NCBI GenBank assembly: GCA_963971535.1
Contig: OZ020591.1
Coordinates: 13,919,577 to 13,983,576 of the forward strand
Length of the DNA: 64,000 nt
Reading direction: 5' to 3'
From: Notolepis coatsorum
Lineage: Eukaryota > Chordata > Actinopteri > Aulopiformes > Paralepididae
Shown one piece after another: positions 21,204-32,090 of the stretch. Every line of letters begins with the position of its first letter. Within the stretch, counting starts at the first letter, position 1. Under the pieces are notes generated by a model. It saw only the letters and a list, made by a program, of their open reading frames with translations, made no database searches and was not told where the DNA came from. A program made the position numbers and the translations under genes.

Positions 21204-22620
21204 CAACTCTTCGTGGGGCATGCACTACAGGCTTAGCATCATCTTTGAGCGTAATCTTGTAAGTGAAAGGTAATGTTCCATGACCTTTGAAGACAGACTG
21301 ATATTTATTGACTGTCTGTACTTCCCTCACACTGTAGTTATGTTATTTTATCACTATTTATCCGATAGATCCTCTTCACTAGTCCTAGGTCCTCAGACGC
21401 TTTGCCTCCTAGGAGAGAATCATGACCATCAGGATTCAGGCACAATGGTAAACAAAAGGTTGTGCTGCTTGTCTTTCGCTGTGACCTTAAGTCTACATCC
21501 ACCTTTTGTTGTTATTGCCTGCCCATTGTAAGCCTTCAGTTTTGTGACTTTTTCTGTGATTTTTCTAGGCTTCTCACTAAGTGCTTTGAGATCACTTTCA
21601 TTCATTAAGTTAGCTTCAGCCCCTGTGTCAATTTTAAAGGTCACGATTGTCCCATTGACCATCAGTGGCGCAATCCATCTGTCATCACCTACAGCGTTTA
21701 CAGTATGGGCTGTATCCCGCAAATCTGAGGGCTGTGTGCTGTCAGCATCTGCCTCACATGAAACCATACCAATAAATAATGCATCATCACTGTCAGTGTC
21801 ATCCGTTTCTTGCACTGTTCTCACACCCCGTCTTTTTTTCTTGGATAGACACATTCTTGCATAATGGTTTTGTCCCTTACATTTGGCACACATCTTCCCA
21901 TAAGCAGGACATTGTCTTGGTTTGTGTTTTTCACCACACCTCTTACAATTGAACATCTCTCGGTCAGTGTCTTTAATGTTAGTTTTGTCATCCTTGTCTC
22001 TATATTTGTTCCATCGCCCTTCTCTCGTGGACAGGGCGTTCACTGCCTCGCTCTCCTGGCACTCTGCTCCGTGCGCATGCTCACTGAACGTAAGTGAATG
22101 TTGACGCGCTATCTCACTGGCTTGACATATCCGTGTAGCGCACTCCAACGTGAGGTCCATTTCCCTCAACAATTTCTCCCTGATTTTCTTCTCATTAGTC
22201 CCCAACACTATCTGATCTCTTACCATAGAGTCTCTGAGAGCACCAAAATTGCAGGACTTTGCCTTTATCTTGAGATCGGTGAGAAAGTTATCAAATGACT
22301 CACCCGGGTTCTGAAAACGGCAACGAAAGATGTACCTCTCGTACGTTTAATTTTTTCTTGGCAGGCAGTGCTCGTCAAACTTTGTATGACTTTGTCAAAC
22401 TCGTCTCCGTCCTCGGGCTCAGCAGCAACACAAAGGTGTTGAAGACCTCTATTGCCTCCGTGCCGGCGACGCTGAGCAGCATGGCTATGTTCCTCGCTTC
22501 TACACTCTTGTCCACTCCAACAGCGACGAGATACAGCAGGAATTGCTGTTTGAACGTTCTCCAATTTGCATCCACATTTCCTGTCTGTTTCCATGTGCCG
22601 GGCGGTTTAAATGCTTCCAT
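21204..22620 (-). pseudogene. Gypsy gag-protease
   Basis: Gag starts at ATG 22620 (MEAFKPPGTW). A frameshift after VFNTFV and a stop after LPRKN match those in the duplicate copy. The frame from 22226 (MVRDQIVLGTNE) has two zinc knuckles (CKRCGEKHKPRQC and CAKCKGQNHYARMC) and an aspartic protease with FKIDTGAEANLM. It ends at 21429; the spacer continues in another frame to [11 protein letters not shown], next to the LINE insertion. Confidence 0.85.
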
Positions 22621-22626
22621 CTTCTT

Positions 22627-22645
22627 GCTTTTACTCCTGGTACCA
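22627..22645 (-). other. Gypsy primer-binding site
   Basis: Immediately inside the 5' LTR on the minus strand is TGGTACCAGGAG, starting with the TGG that pairs with a tRNA CCA end. The tRNA species is not assigned. The same site lies next to the LTR of the duplicate copy. Confidence 0.7.
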
Positions 22646-22837
22646 TGTAAAGATTGTAGTCTACTATCAATAAGACACTTGGTTAGTTCTTTATGCTCGC
22701 TTCAGCCAGCTGTTTATTGTCTGCCGGTTGTACACAGGTGCTCTAATTATATAGCCCTACCAGTAACCATAGTAACAGGTTGCATGATGTTATACTGCCA
22801 CTTAGTGGTAGCAGCTATGATAGCACCTATCATTACA
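22646..22837 (-). repeat. Gypsy 5' LTR (192 bp)
   Basis: TG...CA ended, 192 bp, the same length as the copy at 10780-10971. Its outer flank (ctctcctcagtcgctcag) is shared with that copy, showing that a genomic segment, not just an element, was duplicated. Confidence 0.88.
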
Positions 22838-23319
22838 CTCTCCTCAGTCGCTCAGCCCTTGTCCCTCCCCTCCACCAACCCACAGGCTGGCGCGAACAAC
22901 AGCGTCACTTGCCAGCCCCGGGTTGGTGGAGAGCAGAGTGACAGCCCGGCCGACCAATGAGCCCGATACTAGGGTCGCCACAGTATTTTATACATTTATT
23001 TTTTAGTCTGTCTCAAATATTATGTTTGAGTCTGCAGTGAACTTGACTGCGAGATGCATGTTAAAAGACTAATACATGACCTTGCTCTATTTTATAACCA
23101 CACACACACAGCTGAGTTAGAGAAGATGTCCATTGTCCAGTGTTTATTTATTTGATTTAATTACAGGGCTGGGTAGCTACCTAGCTTTGTGTTAAACATA
23201 CTGTTGTTAGATCATATCCACTGGTGCCAAACATATGCCAACGCTAGCGACCATAATGCCTGCTAGCATATTCGCTTTCTTGCTGATGACAACAAAGCTA
23301 GTTACAGTAATTTCAGTAC

Positions 23320-23621
23320 ACAGCTTTCTCCACTGACTCCAGATCTGTACTGTCCCCTATACAGAGTATAGTGTCTTCAGTACACAGCTTTCTCCACTGA
23401 CTCCAGATCTGTACTATCCCCTATACAGAGTATAGTGTCTTCAGTACACAGCTTTCTCCACTGACTCCAGATCTGTACTGTCCCCTATACAGAGTATAGT
23501 GTCTTCAGTACACAGCTTTCTCCACTGACTCCAGATCTGTACTGTCCCCTATACAGAGTATAGTGTCTTCAGTACACAGCTTTCTCCACTGACTCCAGAT
23601 CTGTACTGTCCCCTATACAGA
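23320..23621. repeat. 64-bp minisatellite, about five copies
   Basis: Same unit as at 11440. The array resumes at 24817-24887, so the hAT element at 23622 inserted into it. Confidence 0.9.
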
Positions 23622-24816
23622 TAGGGTGACCAGGTGTCCCGCTTTTGGTTGTACTGTCCCACCATTTGACCGAATGTCCCGCGTCCCACATATTGAGAGG
23701 ATGTCCCTCTTTTCGAAGCAAAAAAAAACATTGGTCCTACAGTAAACGTAGCAACCCGCCTCTTGTCCACACTGCTCGTGACGCTACCTCATATCGCAGA
23801 TCTGATTGGTTATAGTAATTTAGCGCTCTGCTCGTGAGAGTCGTGACGCTACCTCATATCGCAGATCTGATTGGTTAGGTAGTAATTTAGCGCTCTGCTC
23901 GTGAGAGTCGTGATGCTACCTCATATCGCAGATGTGATTGGTTATAGTAATTTAGCTAGCTGTCAAAATGTAGCGCACTGTCAACGTTTAGCGAGCTGTC
24001 AAAAAAGAAAACACAACAACATTACAAGCAAACTATGAATCAAGATGGAAAGCAGTAAAAAAATAAACGGACCTGCAGTTACAGCCAAGACTGACAAATG
24101 ACACATGCCTGGGTGAGGCCGATGTCAGGCAATCCTCAGGGAGCTTTCTGTGTTTTGTGTCATAGTTCGTTTTCAATTGCTCATGGAGGAGAATACGACT
24201 TGAAGCGCCACAGTGGACGTGAGTCTCACATGAAAGTGGCTCACCAAAAAGAAACATCCAGATCTATGGATATGTTTCTTCTTAAACCAAAAAATTATAG
24301 CCAGACGGACAAGGTCACTGCAGCGGAAATAACAAGCGTCTATCACACTGTACAACACTCCCATTCATACAGGTCAGCCGACTGTGGTAGCAAGCTAGCT
24401 CCTGTCATTTGGCCAGACTCAGATATCGTGTGGTTGTACAAAAGCTACATCCATAGTTATCCATAGTTATTCTAATAGAGAAACACAATTTATTTGTATT
24501 ATTATTTTTGTTCCCTAGTGTTCCCTAGTTCTGTGTTAACAGGGAATATCGAACACAAGACATTCCAAGTCAAGTGATAAAGTTTGAATATTTAAAACAG
24601 ATGTTAGGTGGTAACAAGCCGGCTGCCAGTGCCAAGATGAATGTGGAGAGATATAATTCTGTATTTAATTTGTATTTATTTTGATTGAACCTTTATCTAT
24701 TAGGTGAAGACCAGTTATTCAAATAAAAAAAAATTACATTATCTATCTGTCCCACTTTGTCCCACCAAAATCTTACTGTTGTCCTGCTTTTGGACTTTTT
24801 GCATCTGGTCACCCTA
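23622..24816 (+). mobile_element. hAT element, 1.2 kb, internally deleted
   Basis: 8-bp duplication tatacaga at 23614-23621 and 24817-24824. Inverted termini are tagggtgaccag and ctggtcaccctа-type sequence (ctggtcaccc plus ta). Inside is a ~65-bp triple repeat (23770-23965, with acctcatatcgcagat) and the start of a transposase gene. The bulk of the transposase is absent. Confidence 0.9.
24098..24466 (+). pseudogene. hAT transposase N-terminus with BED-type zinc finger
   Basis: The frame contains FCVLCHSSFSIAHGGEYDL followed by KRHSGRESH: a C-x2-C ... H-x4-H pattern typical of BED fingers at the N-terminus of hAT transposases and ZBED proteins. A second block (AAEITSVYHTVQHSHSYRS) resembles the next conserved part. 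The catalytic RNase-H-like core is missing. An upstream ATG at about 24043 opens another frame, so the start is also damaged. Confidence 0.7.
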
Positions 24817-24887
24817 TATACAGAGTATAGTAACTTCAATACATAGCTTTCTCCACTGACTCCAGATCTGTACTGTCCCCTATAGAG
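24817..24887. repeat. One 64-bp minisatellite unit between two hAT elements
   Basis: Matches the 11440 and 23320 arrays with a few changes (ctttctccactgactccag). It ends in ctatagag, the target duplication of the next hAT element. Confidence 0.8.
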
Positions 24888-25446
24888 CAGGGCCGGATTA
24901 ACGACCGGGCCGTCCGGGTCGTCACTAGAGGCCGCACAATTTTTTACTTTTTTTTAACTTTAATTAAAAAAATGTTTGAAGGCCCCTCGTCACTAGAGGC
25001 CTTTTGGAGGCCCCTCGTCACTAGAGGCCCCAAATTATAATTTTTATTTTTTTTACTTTTATTTTTTTTTGAGGTCCCACATATTTGTTTATTTTTTTTT
25101 AACTTTAATTTAAAAAATTTTGGGAGGCCCCTCGTCACTAGAGGCCCCACATTTTATTTTAATTTTTTTTTCTTATTTTGGAGATCGATGTCATACTGTG
25201 ACACTGAAATGAAAACATATTTCATCAACTAAAATATTTAGTCAACAAAAATATTTCATCAACTAAAATATACAGTACGTCACACCCTGCCGTCTGCAAG
25301 TGGCTAATCTTGAGTATTTTTTCTCCTCTTCATAAGAGTTTACCAACGGATTTCCAGGTCCGCGTTCGCGTTCTGCGCTCTGATTGGCCACTGACGTTTC
25401 TGGTAGCGCCAATCGTGTGACGCCTCTTTCTTTCACCGGTTAAGCT

Positions 25447-25557
25447 TAGGCACTCTTTCGAAGTTGGTTAAGGTTAGAGTTTGTCTTAGAGCAGGGCGAT
25501 AGAACACCAGCCCTGATTCCATACTCTAACCTTAACCAACTTCGAAAGAGTCGCCTA
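25447..25557. repeat. Inverted repeat (hairpin), arms about 34 bp
   Basis: ctttcgaagttggttaaggt on the left (about 25454) is inverted on the right as accttaaccaacttcgaaag (about 25530). The loop is about 45 bp. Confidence 0.75.
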
Positions 25558-25598
25558 AGAAACGTCAGTCAATATTTCTATTGTATTTTTTTTCTTTT

Positions 25599-26171
25599 AT
25601 ACATACATACATACATACATACATACATACATACATACATACATACATACATACATACATACATACATACATACATACATACATACATACATACATACAT
25701 ACATACATACATACATACATACATACATACATACATACATACATACATACATACATACATACATACATACATACATACATACATACATACATACATACAT
25801 ACATACATACATACATACATACATACATACATACATACATACATACATACATACATACATACATACATACATACATACATACATACATACATACATACAT
25901 ACATACATACATACATACATACATACATACATACATACATACATACATACATACATACATACATACATACATACATACATACATACATACATACATACAT
26001 ACATACATACATACATACATACATACATACATACATACATACATACATACATACATACATACATACATACATACATACATACATACATACATACATACAT
26101 ACATACATACATACATACATACATACATACATACATACATACATACATACATACATACATACATACATACA
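25599..26171. repeat. (CATA)n microsatellite, about 143 uninterrupted units
   Basis: Some 570 bp of perfect tetranucleotide repeat. All six reading frames are open because the unit is four bases and contains no stop in the resulting codon cycle. The predicted YVCM and HTYI polypeptides are artefacts. Length and purity suggest high instability, and the assembled length may be inexact. Confidence 0.97.
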
Positions 26172-26174
26172 GCC

Positions 26175-26640
26175 CCACCCCCACCTAATAGACAGTCCCC
26201 TCCCCACCGTATGTAATGTATATATTCTCTCCCCACCGTATGTATATTTCTCTCCCACCCACCCACCCCCTCCTAATGTACAGTCCCCTCCCCTGTATAT
26301 ACTCTCTGTCAGGATCTATGGGTAACAGTACTGTATATTTGCATATCATATATGTCACAAATGTAACAGTACTATATACCTGTATGTCATGTATGTCCCT
26401 ATGCCATAAATGTAATGATGTCATATATGTTGTGCATGTCATACATGTCACTATGAATTGAAAATGGGGGACCCTGATGTAAACAAGACAAACGTCTTTC
26501 TCTGGTCTGCATCCCCTTAACAATTGTGTGTATTGAGCCGTACTGTATTATTTGTACCCATTCTGCAATCTGTTAAATACAATTTATTAATTAATTCATT
26601 CACAGACAGTAACACAGGACAAAAACACATTTCAACCCCC
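26175..26640 (+). mobile_element. LINE 3'-UTR fragment
   Basis: Shares tctgtcaggatctatgggta, the gggggaccctgatgtaaac block and ccattctgcaatctgttaa with the copies at 1-230, 28530-28560 and 29695-29815. It ends in an aattaattcattcac tail. Non-coding. Confidence 0.65.
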
Positions 26641-26739
26641 TCCCTTCCCTAATTATAATTTAAATTGACATTCACGTAAAAGTAAGCTTACTATTCTAAT
26701 ATTATATTCTTGTCTCCAAAGTGTGTGCATGTTTTTTTT

Positions 26740-28495
26740 CTTCCTGAGGATGGCGCCATCCCCCGATCTAAACATGATGTGTGTGATGTCCAGACATCCT
26801 GACATGATGTCCTGTGCCAACCAGCTAGCCCCTGTGTTCACCGCCATATTTAATCTATCCCTGGCGGAGTCAGTGGTCCCTGCCTGCTTCAAGATGTCTA
26901 CCATCATCCCGGTACCAAAGAAACCCTCCCCAACATGTCTCAATGACTACAGACCGGTGGCACTCACCTCTGTGGCCATGAAATGTTTCGAGAGGCTGGT
27001 CAAGGATCACATTTGTGCCTCCCTCCCCAGTGATATGGACCCCATGCAATTTGCATACAGGCCAAACAGGTCCACTGACGATGCGGTCTCCCAAGTACTG
27101 CACAGCACCCTCTCTCACCTTGACCGCCAGAAGGGGGGCTATGTGAGACTGTTGTTCATTGACTACAGCTCAGCGTTCAACACCATAGTCCCCACCAGAC
27201 TGGTGGACAAGCTGATCGAGCTGGGTCTGAGCTCCGCTCTGAGCGCCTGGATACTGGACTTTCTGAGCAAAAGGCCCCAGGCGGTCAGGGTGGGGGGTCA
27301 GACCTCCAACACCATCACCCTGAGCATCGGGTCCCCCCAGGGCTGTGTTCTGAGCCCCCTGCTGTACTCACTATACACACACGACTGTGTGGCCAAGTTC
27401 AGCTCCAACTCCATAGTGAAGTTTGTGGACGACACAGTGGTGGTGGGGCTGATCTCGGACAACAACGAGAAGGCCTACCGGGAGGAGGTTGAGGTACTGG
27501 AACGCTGGTGCCAGGACAACAGCCTGCTCCTGAACATTGGTAAAACCAAGGAGCTGATCGTGGATTATAGGAGAGGACAGCAGGAGACACCACTGAGGAT
27601 AAACGGGGCTACCGTGGACAGGGTGAGCAGCTTTAAGTACCTGGGGGTCCACATCTCAGAGGATCTGACATGGTCAACACACATAGACTCAGTCGTAAAA
27701 AAGGCGAAGCAGCGCCTCTACCACCTGAGACAGTTAAGGAAGTTCAGAGTATCTGGGAAGATACTCTAGTCCTTCTACTCCGGAGCTGTAGAGAGCATCT
27801 TGACTGGAAACATCACTGCCTGGTATGGAAACAGCACGGCACAGGACAAGAAGGCCCTACAGAGAGTGGTGCGCTCAGCCGAGCGTACCACAGGTATTGC
27901 ACTACCACCCCTGCAGCTTCTATACAACAAGAGGTGCAAATCCAGAGCCTGCAGGATAATGAAAGACCCACACCACCCCAACAACAGCCTGTTCATGCTG
28001 CTGAGGTCAGGCAGACACCTGCGAATCCCAGCTACTAGGACAGAGAGGCTTCGGCTCAGCTTCTTCCCCCAGGCCATCAGAGCCTTGAACACTGAATTCT
28101 CCACACACAAGCACACACACGACACACACACTGTACACGCTCACACACTAGCAGCCACTTTAACATGAGCAAGCACACACTCATGCTGCACACGCCCACA
28201 CTTATGGCCACTAAGGAACGGTCACTTTAAAAATAGCATAGTATAACCTGAGATTGTATAAAATAGCAATGTACAGAAAGACCCAGTGCCTCATCCGTAT
28301 TTGCTCTGTAAATAACTTATGTACAAATACCGATATGCCCTACTATGTTACTTGTTTATTGCACAATGTTGTTTTATTGGATTCTATTATATGTTGTTAC
28401 TACTGTATTGCACATAGTTGCGGGCAAGACCACCCGCATTTCATTGTATACTTGTATGCCGTGACAAATAAAACTCTTGACTTGACTTTGTTTTC
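26740..28495 (+). mobile_element. CR1/Rex1-group LINE, 5'-truncated
   Basis: Begins within the RT domain and runs through a 3' UTR ending acaaataaaactcttgactt. The ORF is almost intact apart from one stop near 27769. It resembles the LINEs at 19713 and 31600. Confidence 0.85.
26747..28168 (+). pseudogene. Rex1-group LINE reverse transcriptase
   Basis: Motifs in order: [46 protein letters not shown] (first Asp), [19 protein letters not shown], then the polymerase box [11 protein letters not shown] with Val where Ala is usual, [11 protein letters not shown] and [14 protein letters not shown]. After KIL a TAG stop at 27767-27769 interrupts; the same frame resumes with SFYSGAVESILTGNITAWYGN and runs to PQAIRALN. 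Without that stop it would be one frame from 26723. The endonuclease is missing. Confidence 0.85.
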
Positions 28496-28504
28496 TTTTC
28501 TCTT

Positions 28505-29040
28505 CTTGATTGATTGATTGAAAACTTTATTAACAGATTGTAGAATGGGTACAGTACAGTACAGCTCAATAATTGTTAAGGGGATGCAGACAAGCAAAAC
28601 TGTACATTGGAATATTGACAAAACCATACTTGGTCATTTACTGTACATTGGAGGGGGTTGTGTTAGGACATTTACAGGGGCCAGTTTCGAATTGCAGTCT
28701 CCCGTAGGTGTTCTTTGAGAGTGTTTTTGAAAGTGGGTAGTGATTCACATTCCTTTACAGCTTTGGGTAGGGCGTTCCACATTGATGTGGCATAATTGCG
28801 AAACGTGTTTAGTCCCTTGTTTGAGCCGAATCTGGGTTTAACATGATTTGTGGAGCTCCCTCTGGTGTTGTGATCGTGGTATTCACTGACCTTTGGGAAG
28901 TATTTTGACATGTACATGGGTACCTTGGTCGTGTAGTGTATCTTGTAGACCAGGCCGATTGCAAGTTGCTGTACTCTGTCGTCTACTCTAAGCCATCCTA
29001 GGTTGTCAAAGTGGGCAGGGGTGATCAAAGTCCTTTTAGC
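28505..29040 (-). mobile_element. LINE 3' fragment with (TTGA)n tail
   Basis: Minus-strand frame with LGWLRVDDRVQQLAIGLVYK, HNTRGSSTNH and YATSMWNALPKAVKE, the C-terminal region seen after the RT of several LINE clades. The 3' UTR follows to an aataaagtttt and a short ATTG/TTGA repeat at about 28510-28522. It is the coding partner of the UTR fragments at 1, 6188, 26175 and 29690. The clade is not assigned. Confidence 0.75.
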
Positions 29041-29202
29041 TTGGCCCTCAGAGCCCACCACTTCTAAATATTCTATATATTTTTTAAAGTGACATATAAA
29101 AACGCCACTGTGCGTGCGTGCACGTGTATGTGTGTGTGGGGGGGCCTCCACAAGAATCTGGCCCAGGGGCCTCTGAAGTCTTAATCTGGCCTTGCTATAG
29201 AG

Positions 29203-30330
29203 CAGGGGTGTCAAACTCATTTTCACAGAGGGCCACATCAGCATTATGGTTGCCCTCAAAGGGCCAAAGACCGTATAAATGTTAATGTAAAATAAATGTA
29301 GCTACTCATTTACATATTGTTAAACATGTTTCTGTATTTATTACTTATTCAAGTTATACATATTGCATATGCATTTGCATAGATGTAAAAATATATGTTA
29401 GCTTATGTTATTTTAACAAATAATTTTAGTTTATCAGAACCCCATATTACTCCATCAATCAATGATCAAACCATTCAAGTAAATAACAAAGAAGAATATC
29501 ATCAAATACAAGCTATGACATTAAGTTTGTTCAAAACCTTTTTGTCACAGTCAAGAGGGGCAGAACTAACAACTGTGAGCTGCAAAGAACGCGTGGGACA
29601 GATGTAGCAGATGTTACAAAAACAAATGGCTGCACACAACCTTGCAGAGGCCATACATCCAACTAATGGAAGATAGTTTAATTAACTTTAATTAACAGAT
29701 TGCAGAATGGGTACAGTACAGTGCAGCTCAATACACACAATTGTTAAGGGGATGCAGACCAGAGAAAGACTTTCGACTTGTTTACATCAGGGTCCCCCAT
29801 TTTCAATTCGTAATGAAATTGCTATTATGTGTCTGCATGAACACACAACTGTAACTGTACTCAAAAATAACAAAATAAGGGTTGTCTCAGTTCACAACTA
29901 TATTGGTCAAGTTTTGGGTGGGACTTGTTTGCGTCCCTACAGCTTCTTATTCAATTGAGCGAGATGCTCGGTTATGTCACACAGCCAGCTTGCATCTGAC
30001 AGTTCAGACAATATTTCTTCAACCCTTTGTTACCTATTCCGCCTGGATCTTTTTTGTATTTTGGGCTGTAAAATTGTCAAAGAATGTCTGAGGAGTAAGT
30101 GCTTTTGGCTTTTTTCCTTTGTTACTTCATCAATACCTCAGATGTTCAACACACATGTATGTGTACGAATGTGTAATAACTAAGGCTGTCAAAGCTTTAT
30201 TAACGCATTAACCCACAATTATTTTAACGCCGCTATTTTTTAACCCAAGATTAATGTTAAAAAAAAATTACCAGAGATCTTGGGGGGCCACATCAAATGA
30301 CGTGGCGGGCCGCATTTGGCTCTTTCACTT
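29203..30330 (+). mobile_element. Second hAT-like element abutting the first, 3' end missing
   Basis: Begins caggggtgtcaaactcatt, a typical hAT terminus, directly after the 8 bp ctatagag. The right part contains gggccacatcaaatgacgtg and cgggccgcatttggctc, like the usual sub-terminal repeats, but no closing terminus is seen. It holds a LINE 3'-UTR piece at 29690-29820. Confidence 0.6.
29690..29820 (-). mobile_element. LINE 3'-UTR fragment
   Basis: Carries cagattgcagaatgggtac, the gaccagagaaagac block and catcagggtcccccatttt, shared with the copies at 1, 6262 and 26450. Confidence 0.65.
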
Positions 30331-30414
30331 CATCCACTCCAATGCAGTGTTTCACCTGTTAAGCTAGCACAGCACCTCTCTCTCTGAGCTTCCCCTAGAG
30401 CTTAACTCTGATTG

Positions 30415-30785
30415 TAGCCAGTTTAAAAAGATCTATAAGAACATGATTGTCACCAGTAGGTACAAACATGAACCAGTTTAAAAAGAGCTGACGACATGAT
30501 TGTCACCAGTAGGTACAAACATGAACCAGTTTAAAAAAGAGCTGACGACATGATTGTCACCAGTAGGTACAAACATGAACCAGTTTAAAAAGAGCTATAA
30601 GGACATGATTGTCACCAGTAGGTACAAACATGAACCAGTTTAAAAAGAGCTATAAGGACAGGATTCTCACCAGTAGGTACAAACATGAACCAGTTTAAAA
30701 AGAACTATAAGGACATGATTCTCACCAGTAGGTACAAACATGAACCAGTTTAAAAAGAGCTATAAGGACATGATTCTCACCAGGT
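30415..30785. repeat. 55-bp minisatellite, about seven copies
   Basis: Unit contains acatgaaccagtttaaaaag and caccagtaggtacaa. Some units are shortened (gctgacgacatg for gctataaggacatg). Confidence 0.85.
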
Positions 30786-30819
30786 ACCAGGATGAAGAAG
30801 GGCTTTGACAATCACCAGT

Positions 30820-31010
30820 TTACATTATTATTTATTTATTGACTTTAATATTGTGGGTACATATATTTAAATGTATAAAGAACAGTACATGTATATGTAG
30901 ATATGTGTATGTATGTATGCATTTAGACTTAGAATGATGTATATCTACAATCACTTAGTAGTAGAGAAAGGGTAGGATTAAATACGTTTATACTTCTTCC
31001 TACTCCTTTT
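30820..31010. mobile_element. Probable LINE tail fragment
   Basis: tttatttattgactttaata through acttcttcctactccttttc resembles the 3' ends of fish LINEs in minus orientation. The evidence is similarity of style only. Confidence 0.3.
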
Positions 31011-31062
31011 CAGACATAAAGTTAACATATTATATATTGTTTCAACTATTTTGGTTTGTTGT

Positions 31063-31096
<34 letters not shown>

Positions 31097-31145
31097 CTTT
31101 ATATATTGCGGTGAGACAACACACTCGGCCACAACAGTGATATTT

Positions 31146-31200
31146 TGATGATGACGACGACGACGACGATGATGATGACGATGACGATGATGATGATGAA
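31146..31200. repeat. GAT/GAC trinucleotide repeat
   Basis: About 18 units of gat or gac, read as polyserine on the minus strand. A short (AT)n run lies nearby at 31068-31094. Confidence 0.9.
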
Positions 31201-31271
31201 CCCGTCAGCGCGGCGGTGGAGCCGTGCTTTCTGGCCGCCTCCAGGTTTCCAGCCAACCTCCGGTCCCTAGA
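31149..31271 (-). CDS. CD225/IFITM (dispanin)-like exon, truncated by a serine-coding microsatellite
   Basis: A good acceptor (tatcttcccag) precedes a frame reading SRDRRLAGNLEAARKHGSTA. This matches the pattern SRDRK..GD..GA..YGSTAK in the intracellular half of CD225 domains, and IFITM genes have an intron right before SRDR. After STAALTG the family would continue into the second membrane segment. Here the frame enters a TCA/TCG repeat coding about 18 serines and then AT-rich sequence. No first exon was found to the right, where a LINE lies. Probably a broken copy, or the last real exon of a disrupted gene. Confidence 0.5.
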
Positions 31272-31906
31272 CTGGGAAGATAAAGTGGATGGGAGTTAAA
31301 AACCAGCACTAACAGCACCATCACTTGTTCCTATAGTTAAAAACTAAATAAAGGGCTACAGGTCAAATGAATTATAATAAGAAGAACATTGAAATATATA
31401 TATAATATTACTACTACTACTACTACTAATACTACTAATAATAATAAAAAACAGCACTAGTCATTTCCATCTTTAACAGGAAACTCTTAATAAAGTATTC
31501 TAGTCTTTAACTATAGGGGCGAGTGATGTGCTTCAGTTTTTCCTTCAGCCAAGTCGAACCCAGTTTTCCATCTCACTTCTTGTGGCACAGATCTGCATGA
31601 TTATGTTTACATGAGTAATGGGATTTCAATTCCATGCTGTCCCACATTTTGGACTGCCAGGACCATATCTGTGGAGGAAAAAACTATAAAACCTTTGAGG
31701 AGACAGGACAGTAGACCATGTCACACCAATAGGCTGATGCATACAAATCTATGCCCCTCCTCCACCTGGGACCATCTGACCACCTCTCTTCGTTGATGCT
31801 CCCAAAGTACACCCCACCCATCAAACGTGTGAAGCCCTCAGTCAGAACAGTCATAGTATGGCCTGAGAGGACAGACTCTGAGCTGCAGCAGCGGTTCCAA
31901 CACAGG

Positions 31907-32090
31907 GACTGGAGTATGTTTGACACTCAGGACACCCTGGACTCCCACACAGACTGGAGTATGTTTGACACTCAGGCCCCCCTGGACTCCCACACAGACT
32001 GGAGTATGTTTGACACTCAGGCCCCCCTGGACTCCAACACATGGACTGGAGTATGTTTGCCACTCAGGACACCCTAGACTCCCACACGGA
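31907..32090. repeat. 45-bp tandem repeat inside the LINE ORF, four copies
   Basis: Unit gactggagtatgtttgacac plus tcaggacaccctggactccc, encoding DWSMFDTQDTLDSHT in frame. Expansion of a LINE linker codon block; non-LINE function is not suggested. Confidence 0.9.

Larger units (their letters stand above)
15100..22837 (-). mobile_element. Ty3/Gypsy LTR retrotransposon, multiply interrupted
   Basis: Minus orientation: 5' LTR 22646-22837, primer-binding site, gag, protease, RT, RNase H, integrase, a repeat-rich C-terminus, polypurine tract and 3' LTR 15100-15273. It is broken by a Rex1-like LINE (about 19713-21203), an L2 fragment (about 17008-17735) and a MITE (15713-16367). The flanks acaac and ctctc do not form a target duplication, which suggests rearrangement. 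The gag has a frameshift and stop; integrase lacks its catalytic glutamate region. Confidence 0.88.
21969..23749. repeat. Segmental duplication, copy 2
   Basis: Counterpart of 10108-11814. The non-element flank at 22838-23320 includes a CG-rich block with gaccaatgagcccgatac, of unknown function. Copy 2 continues into the complete Gypsy on the left and the complete hAT on the right, so it is the better candidate for the source. Confidence 0.85.
24888..29194. mobile_element. Large composite hAT element, 4.3 kb
   Basis: Perfect 8-bp duplication ctatagag at 24880-24887 and 29195-29202. Termini are cagggccggattaa and, read inwards from the right, caaggccagattaa. Sub-terminal aggcccctcgtcactagagg repeats lie on the left and a related ggaggcccccc block on the right. 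No transposase remains; the interior is filled with a CATA microsatellite, a Rex1-like LINE and two LINE 3' fragments. Confidence 0.85.

Noticed and set aside
24944-25150. Minus-strand ORF GPLVTRGLPKFF...
   Set aside because: It is a reading of sub-terminal direct repeats of the hAT element at 24888 interleaved with A-runs.
25565-26266. Long ORFs in all frames encoding YVCM or HTYI repeats
   Set aside because: They are translations of a pure CATA microsatellite; no start context, no composition of a real protein.
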